NCBI RefSeq assembly: GCF_006151805.1 | Contig: NZ_VDDA01000016.1 | Coordinates: 82,233 to 146,232 of the forward strand | DNA length: 64,000 nucleotides | Source: Methylobacterium terricola | Lineage (GTDB): Bacteria > Pseudomonadota > Alphaproteobacteria > Rhizobiales > Beijerinckiaceae | Reading direction: 5' to 3' | Part shown: piece after piece, positions 8,497-16,891 of the stretch | Layout of the letters: each line of letters opens with the position of its first letter | Numbering within the stretch: the stretch's first letter is position 1 | Notes under the pieces: model-generated | What the model was told of the DNA's origin: nothing | Seen by the model: the letters and a program-made list of their open reading frames with translations, nothing else | Databases searched by the model: none | Program-made: the position numbers and the translations under genes

Positions 8497-8877
8497 TCAA
8501 GCAGTAAATTCGTTTGTATGCTGCTTAAAATCGGTGCGAACGATGACGACAAGGTGCATTGCTGTAGCTTTGCTGGGGCTACATCGTTCATGAGTATGAT
8601 GGCCACGCAAGAGCAGGCCGAGCGTACGAGATCTGGCGCGCGACAGCCTGACCAGGATGCTCCCCAGCCGCCGACCCTGCCGTCGGTCATCCTTCACCTC
8701 GGCAGCAGCTTCAGCCTGCTCGCAAGCTATACCGGCCAGGACTCTGCCAACCCCTTCGGCGGCTTGCGCCAGGGCTCTGCCTGTGGCGGCCAGATCTTCT
8801 TCGGCATCGACGACGACCTTCGACCCCTCGCCTGCATCAAGGGCGGCTCGCTCCGCATCGCGGCCACGAACCACCAC
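8497..8877 (-). CDS. unrecognised short ORF or gene remnant
   Basis: The ORF is 126 codons. Residues 1 to about 80 (for example EEDLAATGRALAQAAEGVGR) have strong first-position G and a helical Ala/Glu pattern, as real coding sequence in this genome has, whereas the opposite strand looks like a shadow. The last 40 codons run into the AT-rich island and lose that bias. No family is recognised. It could be a truncated helical-domain gene, or chance. Confidence 0.25.
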   Translation of the reverse strand: MVVRGRDAERAALDAGEGSKVVVDAEEDLAATGRALAQAAEGVGRVLAGIACEQAEAAAEVKDDRRQGRRLGSILVRLSRARSRTLGLLLRGHHTHERCSPSKATAMHLVVIVRTDFKQHTNEFTA

Positions 8878-8918
8878 GGGCGCCGCCCTGTGGGTTGATC
8901 CTTCGAAGGATGGAAATC

Positions 8919-11060
8919 ATGACCACGACGATGCCTGAACGGTTTCACGCTTCCAAATTCGAAGCAGTCACCCAATCCATACGCACGCTCGCCGTTGGCG
9001 TCATCGTATCGATCAGTTCGGTGGCTGCGATCTACAGTGCCAATTCCGCCATCTCGGCCTGGAACACCTATCAGAATTTTTTGGAAGTCGAGCGTTACGC
9101 TGAAGTGGAGGACGCCCTCCTGACGGTGCAAAAGGGCCTCCTGTCCGAGCGGGCGGATAGTCCCAACGTGCTCGTCCTGGATGGGAGCGCCTTCGAAAGC
9201 GCGAGGCAATCGATCCAACAAAATCGCCAGACCGTGGACGCGGGTTTCAACCGGGTTCAGGATCTGGCCAAAGGCATTGACGGCGAGAACAAGTCGAGCC
9301 TGTTGAACAACTTCTTCAAAACGTACAGCGAATTGAAGAAGGTTCGCCAGGATCTGGATCAGAGTTACGCCAAGCCACGCGAGCAGCGAGACCTCTCGGT
9401 TGGCCCGACCATGCTGTCGGTCGGAACGAAAATGATGTCGTCGCTCGAAGCCCTGTCGAGTGCCCTGGACCGCGACATCAGCGACAGCAATCCGCTCGCG
9501 GCGCGCCTGACCGAGATCAAGCAATTGGCATGGCAGTCCCGCAGCATCGGCGGGTCCGTGTGGGAGATTGCGCACGGCCCCTACACCAGCGGCAAGTGGC
9601 TTACCAAAGCACAAAAGGACAAGATTGTCTTCATCCAAGGCCAGACAAAATCCTTCTGGGATCGCACGAATTACGTCGCTTCTTTTGATGGGCTGCCCAG
9701 TAAAGTCGAGAAGGCGGTCGCCTTCGCGACGAACGCTTATTTCGGCAAGGAATTTTCCGAGATCCAGCAGCGCATCATCTCGGATATTACGTCCGATAAG
9801 ATGCCAGCCATGGAATTTTCGACCTGGCTTCGGATGCTGATCCCGGCGATCAATTCGGTCACCGATGTCGCCAGCATATCGATGAACGTTGTCGTGGAAT
9901 TCGCCAAGGATCAAAGCAAGACTGCAAAGGAGACTTTCGTATGGAGCGCCGGGATGTTTACTGCCGTCGCAATCCTGATCGCGTTTGGCATCGTGCTCCT
10001 GCAACGCCGTCTGTTTAATCCGATCCAGGTCATCACCAGGACGTTGTCCCGGATCTCGAACGGCGACATGAATGCCGAGATCGCCTATCGAGAGCGCCGT
10101 GACGAAATCGGACGGATGTCCGCCGCCATCCAGATTTTCAAAGATCAGATGATCCGCAATGCGATGCTGGAACGCGAGGCGCAAGACCATCGCGCGGCCG
10201 CGGCTGCGGAGCGCAAGAACGTCATGATCCGTTTGGCGGACACGTTCGAGCAGGCTGTTGGCGGCATCGTCGGCATGGTCTCGTCCGCGGCCACCGAGCT
10301 GCAGGCCACCGCCCAGCAGATGACTGCCACCGCCCAGGAAACCGCCAGCCAATCCACTGCCGTGGCGGCGGCGGCCGACCAAGCCGCCTCCAACGTCAAC
10401 ACCGTGGCCGCCGCAGCGGAGGAACTCGGGGCCTCGGTGCAGGAGATCGGCCGCCAGGTCGACGGCTCGGCCCGTCTCGCCAAGGCCGCGGTGATCGAGG
10501 CCGGCGAGACCGCGCATCAGGTCCGGGCGCTGACCGAGGCCACGGCGCGCATCGGCGACGTCGTTGGGCTGATCTCCTCGATCGCCGCGCAGACCAACCT
10601 TCTGGCGCTCAACGCCACCATCGAGGCCGCCCGCGCGGGAGCGGCGGGCCGCGGCTTCGCGGTGGTCGCCGCCGAGGTGAAGGAACTCGCCGGCCAGACC
10701 GCCAAGGCCACCGAGGAGATCACCAGCCAGATCGCGGCGATCCAGGCCTCCACGGGTCAGGCGGCCGGCGCGATCGGCAAGATCACGGTGCGGATCGAGG
10801 AGATCTCCGGTGTGGCGACCTCGATCGCCGCGGCGGTCGAGCAGCAGGGCGCCGCGACCCAGGAGATCGTGCGAAACGTCGCCCAGGCCTCGACCGGCAC
10901 CACCGAGGTGACCGGCAACATCGCCGGAGTGGCGCAGGCGTCGGAGGAGACGGGCGCGGCGGCCTGCCAAGTGCTGTCGGCGGCATCCGAGCTGTCCCGG
11001 CAATCGGAGCAACTTGGCGTCGAAGTCGATCGCTTCCTTGCCACCGTGCGCGCAGCGTGA
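8919..11060 (+). CDS. methyl-accepting chemotaxis protein with a large sensory domain
   Basis: The transmembrane chemoreceptor is about 713 aa. Helix 1 is near residues 21-43 (LAVGVIVSISSVAAIY), followed by a roughly 295-residue helical periplasmic sensor domain of unknown ligand. Helix 2 is near 340-362 (AGMFTAVAILIAFGIVLL). A HAMP linker follows (NPIQVITRTLSRISNGDMNA), then the cytoplasmic signalling domain. The conserved hairpin tip (IAAQTNLLALNATIEAARAG) is near 555-575 and binds CheA/CheW. There is no C-terminal CheR-docking pentapeptide (the end is FLATVRAA). The start at ATG 8919 is chosen for GAAGGA 8 nt upstream. The sensory half has a more AT-tolerant codon use than the signalling half. 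Confidence 0.93.
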   Translation: MTTTMPERFHASKFEAVTQSIRTLAVGVIVSISSVAAIYSANSAISAWNTYQNFLEVERYAEVEDALLTVQKGLLSERADSPNVLVLDGSAFESARQSIQQNRQTVDAGFNRVQDLAKGIDGENKSSLLNNFFKTYSELKKVRQDLDQSYAKPREQRDLSVGPTMLSVGTKMMSSLEALSSALDRDISDSNPLAARLTEIKQLAWQSRSIGGSVWEIAHGPYTSGKWLTKAQKDKIVFIQGQTKSFWDRTNYVASFDGLPSKVEKAVAFATNAYFGKEFSEIQQRIISDITSDKMPAMEFSTWLRMLIPAINSVTDVASISMNVVVEFAKDQSKTAKETFVWSAGMFTAVAILIAFGIVLLQRRLFNPIQVITRTLSRISNGDMNAEIAYRERRDEIGRMSAAIQIFKDQMIRNAMLEREAQDHRAAAAAERKNVMIRLADTFEQAVGGIVGMVSSAATELQATAQQMTATAQETASQSTAVAAAADQAASNVNTVAAAAEELGASVQEIGRQVDGSARLAKAAVIEAGETAHQVRALTEATARIGDVVGLISSIAAQTNLLALNATIEAARAGAAGRGFAVVAAEVKELAGQTAKATEEITSQIAAIQASTGQAAGAIGKITVRIEEISGVATSIAAAVEQQGAATQEIVRNVAQASTGTTEVTGNIAGVAQASEETGAAACQVLSAASELSRQSEQLGVEVDRFLATVRAA

Positions 11061-11190
11061 TCGAGACAGGCCGGTGGCGGATCACCGCCACCGGTGCAGG
11101 ATGCAGAGGGTCCGCTTTCCAGGGAGAGGGGCTGGGCCTGCTTCCCACGCTCAGCAGCCGTTGGCACGGCCAAGCTTTGAGGGGACTGAT

Positions 11191-11300
11191 GCCGCCGCGC
11201 CGTCGAACGGATCCGTTCGACGGCGCAAGGCAAGCCCGAACGGGCGCCGATGCGTCGGACGCCGTGGCAGCGACGTGTCGATGCCACGGCGCGGGGGTAT
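11191..11300. repeat. intergenic double-palindrome repeat, copy 2
   Basis: This is a second copy of the element at 2516-2630. The first palindrome (11197-11226) is perfect and identical to copy 1. The second arm pair (11261-11290) carries mismatches (for example GGCAGCGAC in place of GGCATCGAC), and the linker is a few bases shorter. It lies between the convergent ends of the chemoreceptor gene and the tandem beta-helix gene, where it could also act as a bidirectional transcription stop. Confidence 0.85.
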
Positions 11301-11306
11301 GAGACC

Positions 11307-12323
11307 CTAGAGCTGCGCCTGCAACCTGCGATAGGCCCGCCCATACGCCGCGTAGCCCGCCACCGTCCGCGCCATCATCGCCCGCCGCTCCGCATCGAGC
11401 CGCGACAGGGGCCGCGCCGGGCGGCCGCCCCAGAGCCAGCCGGAATCCAGCACCTGCCCCGGATCGGTGGCGCTGCCGGCGGCGAGGAGCACGTCCGCTT
11501 CCACCACCGTGCCGGGGCTCAGCCGCGCGCCCATGCCGATGAGGCAGTTCGGGCCGATGCGCCCGTCGGCGGCGTGGACGTTGTGGCCGAGCGTGGTGTC
11601 GCGCTCGATCACCAGACCGTCGGCCCGGGTGTGGAGCGCGCAATTGTCCTGCACGTTGACGTTCGCCCCGATCACGATCGGCCCCGCTGCGGCTTCGAGC
11701 AGGCAGGAGAAGAACACGCTCGCCCCCGGCGCCAGGCCGATCCGGCCACGCAGGCGCGCGGTGCGGGCGACGAACACCGCGGGATCCGGCACGAGGTCGT
11801 CCCCCGGGGCCAGGACCGGCTCGCTGGCGGCGGCCTCGCGCAGGCGCTCGGCCCGCTCGGCCAATTCGCCCGGGGCGAGCGCCCGCACCGGCCGGGCCGG
11901 GCTGCCGGCGCAGACGAAGCCCGACGGCAGGGTGGTGCGGGGAAAGACCGTGCTGCCGGCCTCCAGCAGCACCCCGTCCTCGACCAGCGAGCCGTCGAGG
12001 ATCGTGCAGGCCTCCTCGATCACGCAATCGTCGCCGACCGTGCAGGCATGGACCACCGCGTCGCGGCCGACGGTGACCCGGTCGCCGATGATGCAGGGAT
12101 AGATCTCGGCCGCGATGTGCAGGGTCGAGCGGGCGCCGAGCCAGAACCGGTCGCCGACCACGATGTCGTGCCCGTCGGCGCGGATCACCGACTCGTCGCC
12201 GAGCCAGGCTTGCGCCCCGAGGCTCGCCCGCCCGATCACCGTGCTGCCGCGGCCGCACCAGACCGGCCGGGCCGCGAAAGCCGGATCGGTGTCGTCGTAG
12301 GGGAGGAGGAGGTCGGGGGTCAT
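11307..12323 (-). CDS. tandem left-handed beta-helix protein (two gamma-carbonic-anhydrase/acyltransferase-like domains)
   Basis: The product is about 338 aa and contains two successive hexapeptide-repeat domains. The first runs from about residue 15 (STVIGRASLGAQAWLGDESV) through VGDDCVIEEACTILDG, and ends with the GSPARPVRAL element typical of gamma-carbonic-anhydrase-like proteins. The second starts near residue 190 (AVFVARTARLRGRIGLAPGA) and ends GGRPARPLSRL, the same closing motif. The second domain keeps HTRADG and GHNVHAADG histidines; the first has HIAAE and VVHACTVG. Usual family members have one domain of about 170-200 aa, so this is an internal duplication. The start at 12323 has GGAGGA 7 nt upstream. 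Enzymatic function is not established. Confidence 0.8.
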   Translation of the reverse strand: MTPDLLLPYDDTDPAFAARPVWCGRGSTVIGRASLGAQAWLGDESVIRADGHDIVVGDRFWLGARSTLHIAAEIYPCIIGDRVTVGRDAVVHACTVGDDCVIEEACTILDGSLVEDGVLLEAGSTVFPRTTLPSGFVCAGSPARPVRALAPGELAERAERLREAAASEPVLAPGDDLVPDPAVFVARTARLRGRIGLAPGASVFFSCLLEAAAGPIVIGANVNVQDNCALHTRADGLVIERDTTLGHNVHAADGRIGPNCLIGMGARLSPGTVVEADVLLAAGSATDPGQVLDSGWLWGGRPARPLSRLDAERRAMMARTVAGYAAYGRAYRRLQAQL

Positions 12324-12470
12324 GGGGCGTTCCTCCGTCCGGCCTGCCGTAATGGCGAGCGATTCCGCGAGACTCCACATCTACGCCGTTCTGCCGACCG
12401 CAACAGCCCCGGCTCTCCGGCCGAGGCGCTTCGTGCTAAGACGCCGCCAGCCCCGCAGCATGGACCCGTC

Positions 12471-12926
12471 ATGACTCCTCGCCTCTCGATCCAGTCCGAG
12501 CCCTTCGACGTCGCGGCCGAGATCGCCGCCCTCACGGCGGAGCTCGGCGGGCGGGCGGGCGCCATCGTGAGCTTCACCGGCCTGTGCCGCGACGAGGACG
12601 GGCAGCTCTCCGCCCTCGAGCTCGAGCATTACCCGGGCATGGCCGAAGCCGAGATCGGCCGGGTGCTCGCCGAGGCGGCGTCGCGCTGGCCGCTCCAGGG
12701 TGCGGTGGCGATCCACCGCCACGGCCTCGTCCGCCCGGGCGAGGGCATCGTGCTGGTGCTGGCGGCCTCCGCCCACCGCAACGCCGCCTTCGAGGCCGCG
12801 AGCTTCCTGATGGACTACCTCAAGACCCGCGCCCCGTTCTGGAAGCGCGAGCATCGCGCCGACGGCACCCTCGGCGGCTGGGTCGAGGCGATGGAGCACG
12901 ACGCGGCGGCGGCGGCGCGCTGGTGA
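12471..12926 (+). CDS. moaE: molybdopterin synthase catalytic subunit MoaE
   Basis: The large subunit of molybdopterin synthase is 151 aa. It inserts two sulfurs into cyclic pyranopterin monophosphate, using the MoaD C-terminal thiocarboxylate. Family motifs are all present: GAIVSFTGLCRD, LELEHYPGMAEAEI, the HRHGLVRPGE segment, and MDYLKTRAPFWKRE with the two active-site lysines. moaD and pgsA, which often sit beside moaE in alphaproteobacteria, are not here, so MoaD must be encoded elsewhere. The gene is divergent from the tandem beta-helix gene across a 147-bp spacer. MoaE is needed for the molybdenum hydroxylase encoded at 41-44 kb. Confidence 0.95.
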   Translation: MTPRLSIQSEPFDVAAEIAALTAELGGRAGAIVSFTGLCRDEDGQLSALELEHYPGMAEAEIGRVLAEAASRWPLQGAVAIHRHGLVRPGEGIVLVLAASAHRNAAFEAASFLMDYLKTRAPFWKREHRADGTLGGWVEAMEHDAAAAARW

Positions 12927-12997
12927 TCGGTCAGAGGCGAGGCGGCGTCCGGGCGATTCCGTGCGGTCACGGTAGTGCCAACCGGCGCGGCGCAGGA

Positions 12998-13017
12998 GCG
13001 ACGCCGACCGGCGTCGC
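12998..13017 (+). terminator. hairpin downstream of moaE
   Basis: Stem GCGACGCCG / CGGCGTCGC around a 2-nt core, about 70 nt after the moaE stop. There is no T-run. It could be a Rho-independent terminator-like or transcript-end structure. Confidence 0.35.
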
Positions 13018-13122
13018 GCAGCAACCGGCCGGATCTCGCGTGATCCGTGTGAAACGGGGATTACCGACAATTCGAGCAATCGGGCTGAGGAATCGCTGAC
13101 CGGCCTGCGGCAGGATCGCGCC

Positions 13123-13557
13123 ATGCCCCGCGACCACCACACTTCCCGCGATCCCCACCCGGCCGATCCGCTGCCCTTCGACCCGCTCAGCGCGCGCAAC
13201 CTCGCGGTTGCCTGCGCGCTGATCGGGCTCGGCACCCTCCTGATCTCCGAGCGGCCGACGCCCGGGGGCCTGCTGCTCGCCTGGGGCGGGTTCATCGGCT
13301 GGGCGCTGCTGCGCATGGTCGGCGGGCGCCCGGCCCAGCCCGTGCGCCGGAAGGCGGCCCCGCGGCGGCCGCCCGTCGTCGAGGTCATCGAGGTCGAGGA
13401 CTGGGACATAAAGGATTGGGCGCCCCGGCGCCCGGCCCCGACGCTGGCTCTTCCCAAGCCCATCGCCGTCGATCCGCCCGAGGCGACCGCCGACTGGAAG
13501 ACCTCGGCGCATCCCGCCGTGCTCGCCGGCGTGCGGCGCCGGCGCGAGCAGGGATAG
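13123..13557 (+). CDS. hypothetical membrane-anchored protein
   Basis: The 144-aa protein has a Pro/His-rich N-terminus and one or two hydrophobic segments (LAVACALIGLGTLLI; LLLAWGGFIGWALLRMV). The tail is charged and Pro-rich, with VVEVIEVEDWDIKDW. No family is recognised. Codon use matches neighbouring genes, and the ATG sits after a CGGCCTGCGGCAGGATCGCG spacer. It may be co-transcribed with the permease gene that starts 92 nt later. Confidence 0.65.
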   Translation: MPRDHHTSRDPHPADPLPFDPLSARNLAVACALIGLGTLLISERPTPGGLLLAWGGFIGWALLRMVGGRPAQPVRRKAAPRRPPVVEVIEVEDWDIKDWAPRRPAPTLALPKPIAVDPPEATADWKTSAHPAVLAGVRRRREQG

Positions 13558-13649
13558 AGCATCCGGAACCCAGCGGTCGCCGAACGGCCGCGGGCGGCTA
13601 TCTCTCCGGCGGAAGGCGGCCCGCGCCGCCGGCGGAGAGATCCTCGGAC

Positions 13650-14810
13650 ATGCCCGTTTCCCCATCCCAGGCCGGCCTCGGCCAGGACGCAGCCCGCCCG
13701 ATCCGGGGCGGCAGCACCCGCTCGCTCGCCCTCGCCGGCATCGGCGTCGTGGTCTTCACCGCCGCGATGCTGCTGGCCTGGCGCTCGGCCGACACGCTGC
13801 TGCTGATCTTCGCCGGCATCCTGTTCGCGGTCTTCCTCGACGGGCTCACGCACTATCTCGGCCGGGTCGTCCCGCTAGGGCACGGGTTCCGGCTCGCGAT
13901 CGTGAGCGTGCTGCTGACGATCCTCGTGCTCGGCATGGTCGGCCTCGGCGGCGCCACCGTGGCCTCCCAGGCCGAGCGCCTGGGCCAGACGCTGAAGCAG
14001 CAATCCGGCACCGTGAAGTCCTGGCTCGACGCACGCGGCATCGACACCCGCTTCCTCGATTTCGGCAAGCTCAAGGATGCGGCATCGCAGCCGGGCGGCG
14101 GCGGGTCGGAGGACGGGCAGCGCAACGCCCCCGCGGCCGGCGGCCTGCCGAGCCCCGGCACGCTCCTGTCGGGCGCCGGCAGCGTGCTCGGCCAGGCCTC
14201 GACGGTGGCGCTGGCGGTGTTCGGCGCCATCGGCAACGTGTTCATCGTCGTGGTGCTCGGCCTGTTCGTGGCGGCCGATCCGCGGACCTACCGCGACGGG
14301 CTCCTGCGCTTCGTGCCCTCGCGCCACCGCACCCACGCGGCCTCCGTCGCCGACGACATCGGCATCACCCTGCGCCACTGGCTGTTCGGGCAGCTCGTCG
14401 TGATGGCGGCGATCTTCGTCTGCGTCTGGCTCGGGCTGACGCTGGTCGGCATCGACGGGGCCCTGGTGCTCGGGCTCCAGGCCGGCCTCCTCTGCTTCAT
14501 CCCGACCATCGGCGCGCTCGTCGCCGGCATCATCATCGTGCTCGCCTCCCTGGCCTCGGGGCTCAAGGGGGTGATCGCGGGCCTGTGCGTGTACCTGCTG
14601 GTCCAGACCCTGGAGAGCTACGTGCTGACGCCCTTCGTGCAGAAGCGGGCGCTCGACATCCCGCCCGCCACGCTGTTCGCCGGGCAGATCCTGCTCGGCG
14701 TGCTGTTCGGCCTCTGGGGCGTCGCCCTGGCGCTGTCCCTGATGGCGGTCGCCAAGGTGCTGCTCGACCGGCTCTACATCGAGGACACGCTGGGGGAGGA
14801 TGCGGGCTGA
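13650..14810 (+). CDS. AI-2E-family transporter (PerM/TqsA-like permease)
   Basis: The polytopic membrane protein is 386 aa. It begins with two helices (LALAGIGVVVFTAAMLLAW; LLIFAGILFAVFLDGL) and continues with the soluble loop and the family core IGNVFIVVVLGLFVAADP. It ends with the paired helices FIPTIGALVAGIIIVL and FAGQILLGVLFGLWGVALAL. AI-2E-family members include the quorum-signal exporter TqsA and Na+/H+ antiporters, so substrate is not predictable. The ATG at 13650 lies about 10 nt after GGAGAGA. A low-complexity Gly/Ser stretch near residue 145 (SQPGGGGSEDG) is an insertion in the loop. Confidence 0.88.
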   Translation: MPVSPSQAGLGQDAARPIRGGSTRSLALAGIGVVVFTAAMLLAWRSADTLLLIFAGILFAVFLDGLTHYLGRVVPLGHGFRLAIVSVLLTILVLGMVGLGGATVASQAERLGQTLKQQSGTVKSWLDARGIDTRFLDFGKLKDAASQPGGGGSEDGQRNAPAAGGLPSPGTLLSGAGSVLGQASTVALAVFGAIGNVFIVVVLGLFVAADPRTYRDGLLRFVPSRHRTHAASVADDIGITLRHWLFGQLVVMAAIFVCVWLGLTLVGIDGALVLGLQAGLLCFIPTIGALVAGIIIVLASLASGLKGVIAGLCVYLLVQTLESYVLTPFVQKRALDIPPATLFAGQILLGVLFGLWGVALALSLMAVAKVLLDRLYIEDTLGEDAG

Positions 14811-14833
14811 GACCGTCCTCCCCGCCGGGCTCG

Positions 14834-15790
14834 TCAGGCGCTCTGCGGCTTCGTCACCTTGGCCTCGATCGCGTCCCAGACCGCCACCGCGAGGTCGGGG
14901 CCGCCAAGGCGCTTGATCACCCGGATGCCGGTCGGCGAGGTGACGTTGATCTCGGTCAGGTTGCCGTCGATCACGTCGATGCCGACCAGGATCAGGCCGC
15001 GGCGGCGCAGCTCGGGGCCGATCGCCTCGCAGATCTCCCGCTCGCGCGGGGTGAGGGCCGTCGCGCCGCCGGTGCCGCCCCGCACCATGTTGGAGCGGAT
15101 GTCGTTGGCCGCCGGCACCCGGTTGACGGCCCCGAGCGGCTCGCCGTCGACCAGGATGATGCGCTTGTCGCCCTCGGTGATCCGCGGCAGGAAGCGCTGC
15201 ACCACCCAGGGCTCCCGGAAGGTGACCGAGAACAGGTCGAACATCGAGCCGAAATTCGGGTCGTCCGGCAGCACCCGCAGCACCGCCGCGCCGCCATGGC
15301 CGTGCAGCGGCTTCATCACCACGGCACCGTGCTCGGCCCGGAACGCCTCGATCTCGCGCTTGTCGCGGGTGATCAGGGTCGGGGGCATCAGCTCCGGATA
15401 GGCGGTGACGAACAGCTTCTCGGGGGCGTTGCGCACCTCGAACGGGTTGTTCACCACCAGCGTCTGCGGGTGGATCCGCTCGAGCAGGTGCGTCGCCGTG
15501 ATGTAGGCGAGGTCGAAGGGCGGGTCCTGCCGCATCAGCACCACGTCGACCGTGGCGAGATCGACCCGCTCCTGGGCGCCGAGATGGGCATGATCGCCCT
15601 CGACGTCCTGCACCCGCAGGGGCTCGGCCCAGGCGGTGACGCGCCCGTCGCGCATCGAGAGCCGGTCGGGCGTGTAGTGCAGCAGCGTGTGGCCGCGGGC
15701 CTGCGCTTCCAGCAGCAGCGAGAAGGTGGTGTCGCCGGCGATGCGGATCGCCTGGATCGGGTCCATCTGGACCGCGACGGTGAGGGCCAT
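14834..15790 (-). CDS. gshB: glutathione synthetase
   Basis: The enzyme joins gamma-glutamylcysteine and glycine with ATP. At 318 aa it matches the usual GshB length. The N-terminal domain starts MALTVAVQMDPIQAIRIAGD. The ATP-grasp domain has VVMKPLHGHGGAAVLR as the P-loop-like lid, GDKRIILVDGEPLGAVNRVP, and the metal-site strand VGIDVIDGNLTEINVTSPTG. The start at 15790 is chosen because residues upstream are Arg/Pro-rich and unlike the family. The gene is convergent with the AI-2E transporter gene, leaving only 23 nt between stops. Confidence 0.95.
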   Translation of the reverse strand: MALTVAVQMDPIQAIRIAGDTTFSLLLEAQARGHTLLHYTPDRLSMRDGRVTAWAEPLRVQDVEGDHAHLGAQERVDLATVDVVLMRQDPPFDLAYITATHLLERIHPQTLVVNNPFEVRNAPEKLFVTAYPELMPPTLITRDKREIEAFRAEHGAVVMKPLHGHGGAAVLRVLPDDPNFGSMFDLFSVTFREPWVVQRFLPRITEGDKRIILVDGEPLGAVNRVPAANDIRSNMVRGGTGGATALTPREREICEAIGPELRRRGLILVGIDVIDGNLTEINVTSPTGIRVIKRLGGPDLAVAVWDAIEAKVTKPQSA

Positions 15791-16055
15791 GTCGGGGGTA
15801 TCTCCGGTCGCCCGGGTTATCGGGCGGGCCGCGGCCGATGGCAACGGTCCCCGACAAGGAAGGCCCCGCGCGCGGGTGCGGCGGGGCCCCAAGTCGAGGG
15901 AGGAAACGCCCATGAGGGCCTGTGCGGGCCTCGCAAGCCACGTGCCAATACTGGCGAGGAGGCCGATCGGATCGTACGACCGGGGAACGTCGAGGGTCTG
16001 GACCGGTTCCTCAAAAACTCCGGGCGGGTATCATGCCCCCGCCCGGAGGCGGGTC

Positions 16056-16616
16056 TCAGGGATCCCGGCCCTCCGGATCCCGATCCTCGGGGTCTCGGCT
16101 CGCGGGGTCTCGGCTCTCGGGGTCCTGGCCCGGCCACGCGACGATGCGGTCCGGCAGCTCCTCGGTCTCGAACTCCTCCTCGGTGCCGCTGACCCGGCCG
16201 CGGACCGAGATGCCAGCCTCGTGCACGGTGCGGCGGGTGCCGGAGACGAGCGGGTGCCACCACGGCAGGTCGTGCCCGTCACGGACCAGGCGGTAGCCGC
16301 AGGTCGGCGGCAGCCACGGCAGGGTGCGGACCGCCTCAGGGGTCAGACGGACGCAATCGGGCACGCGGGCCTGGCGCTTGGCGTAGTCGCGGCAACGGCA
16401 GGTCCCGGCATCGAGCAGGGTGCAGCCGATATCGGTGTAGTGGATCTCGCCCGAATCCTCGTCCTCGAGCTTGAGCAGGCAGCAGCGGCCGCAGCCGTCG
16501 CACAGGCTCTCCCACTCCACCGGGGTGAAGTCCTCCAGGCTCCGGCCGCGCCAGAACGGGGTCGCGGCCTTGAGGGAGACGGGCGGGCGCGGGGGCTTGC
16601 TGCGGGCGTTGGCCAC
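16056..16616 (-). CDS. UPF0260 (YcgN) family cysteine-cluster protein
   Basis: The protein is about 186 aa. It carries the YkgJ/UPF0260 zinc or Fe-S-type cysteine pattern CDGCGRCCLLKLED and later GTCRCRDYAKRQ, plus the family blocks FWRGRSLEDFTPVEWESLCD and LPPTCGYRLVRDGHDLPWWH. These match YcgN, a conserved protein of unknown function. The GTG at 16616 is preferred because the longer reading frame adds an Arg-rich segment not seen in the family. The C-terminal end has an extra DP-rich tail with repeated S/RDP units, encoded by short direct repeats at 16060-16130. Confidence 0.88.
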   Translation of the reverse strand: MANARSKPPRPPVSLKAATPFWRGRSLEDFTPVEWESLCDGCGRCCLLKLEDEDSGEIHYTDIGCTLLDAGTCRCRDYAKRQARVPDCVRLTPEAVRTLPWLPPTCGYRLVRDGHDLPWWHPLVSGTRRTVHEAGISVRGRVSGTEEEFETEELPDRIVAWPGQDPESRDPASRDPEDRDPEGRDP

Positions 16617-16891
16617 GGGTGCTGAAGGCCTTCGAGGCGCCAGATCGGCGGCGCGTGCAAGGAGCGAGGGGGCGGATCGACGGGACGAACCGGCGGGCGG
16701 GAATCTCCCACCTCTGCCGCGGGCGGCGGCCCGGGGCAAGCGCGGCCGGCGCCCTCTGCGCAATCCTGCGACGTCGTGTCGGTGCGGGACTGCCCCATAT
16801 AGGCCGTGACGACCTGCGAAACCCGCCCCGCCTCGCGCTACGGTGCGGGGTTTGCTAGACTTGGCCCGCGCCATCCCGAGGACCCGCCGAA

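Larger units (their letters stand above)
7904..8918. other. 1-kb gene-poor region with an AT-rich island
   Basis: No convincing gene is seen. About 8040-8540 is strikingly AT-rich (runs such as ATATTTATATTTGTG and AAAAAATTTT) against the GC-rich surroundings. It contains the inverted repeat CGATTTCA-CATA-TGAAATCG at 8356-8375. The flank 8590-8895 returns to normal composition and may hold a remnant ORF on the minus strand. A 14-bp palindrome (ATCCTTCGAAGGAT, 8898-8911) supplies the ribosome-binding site of the following chemoreceptor. Confidence 0.7.

Noticed and set aside
8727..11012. Long minus-strand ORF overlapping the chemoreceptor
   Set aside because: It lies antisense to a strong MCP gene with conserved motifs, and its residues form Gly/Arg/Leu repeats typical of shadow frames.
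11250..12926. Single large plus ORF covering moaE
   Set aside because: Only the last 151 codons have MoaE conservation; the rest is antisense to the tandem beta-helix gene.
15687..16625. Plus ORF over the UPF0260 gene
   Set aside because: The minus strand has the cysteine-cluster motifs; the plus frame is low-complexity and has no family signal.
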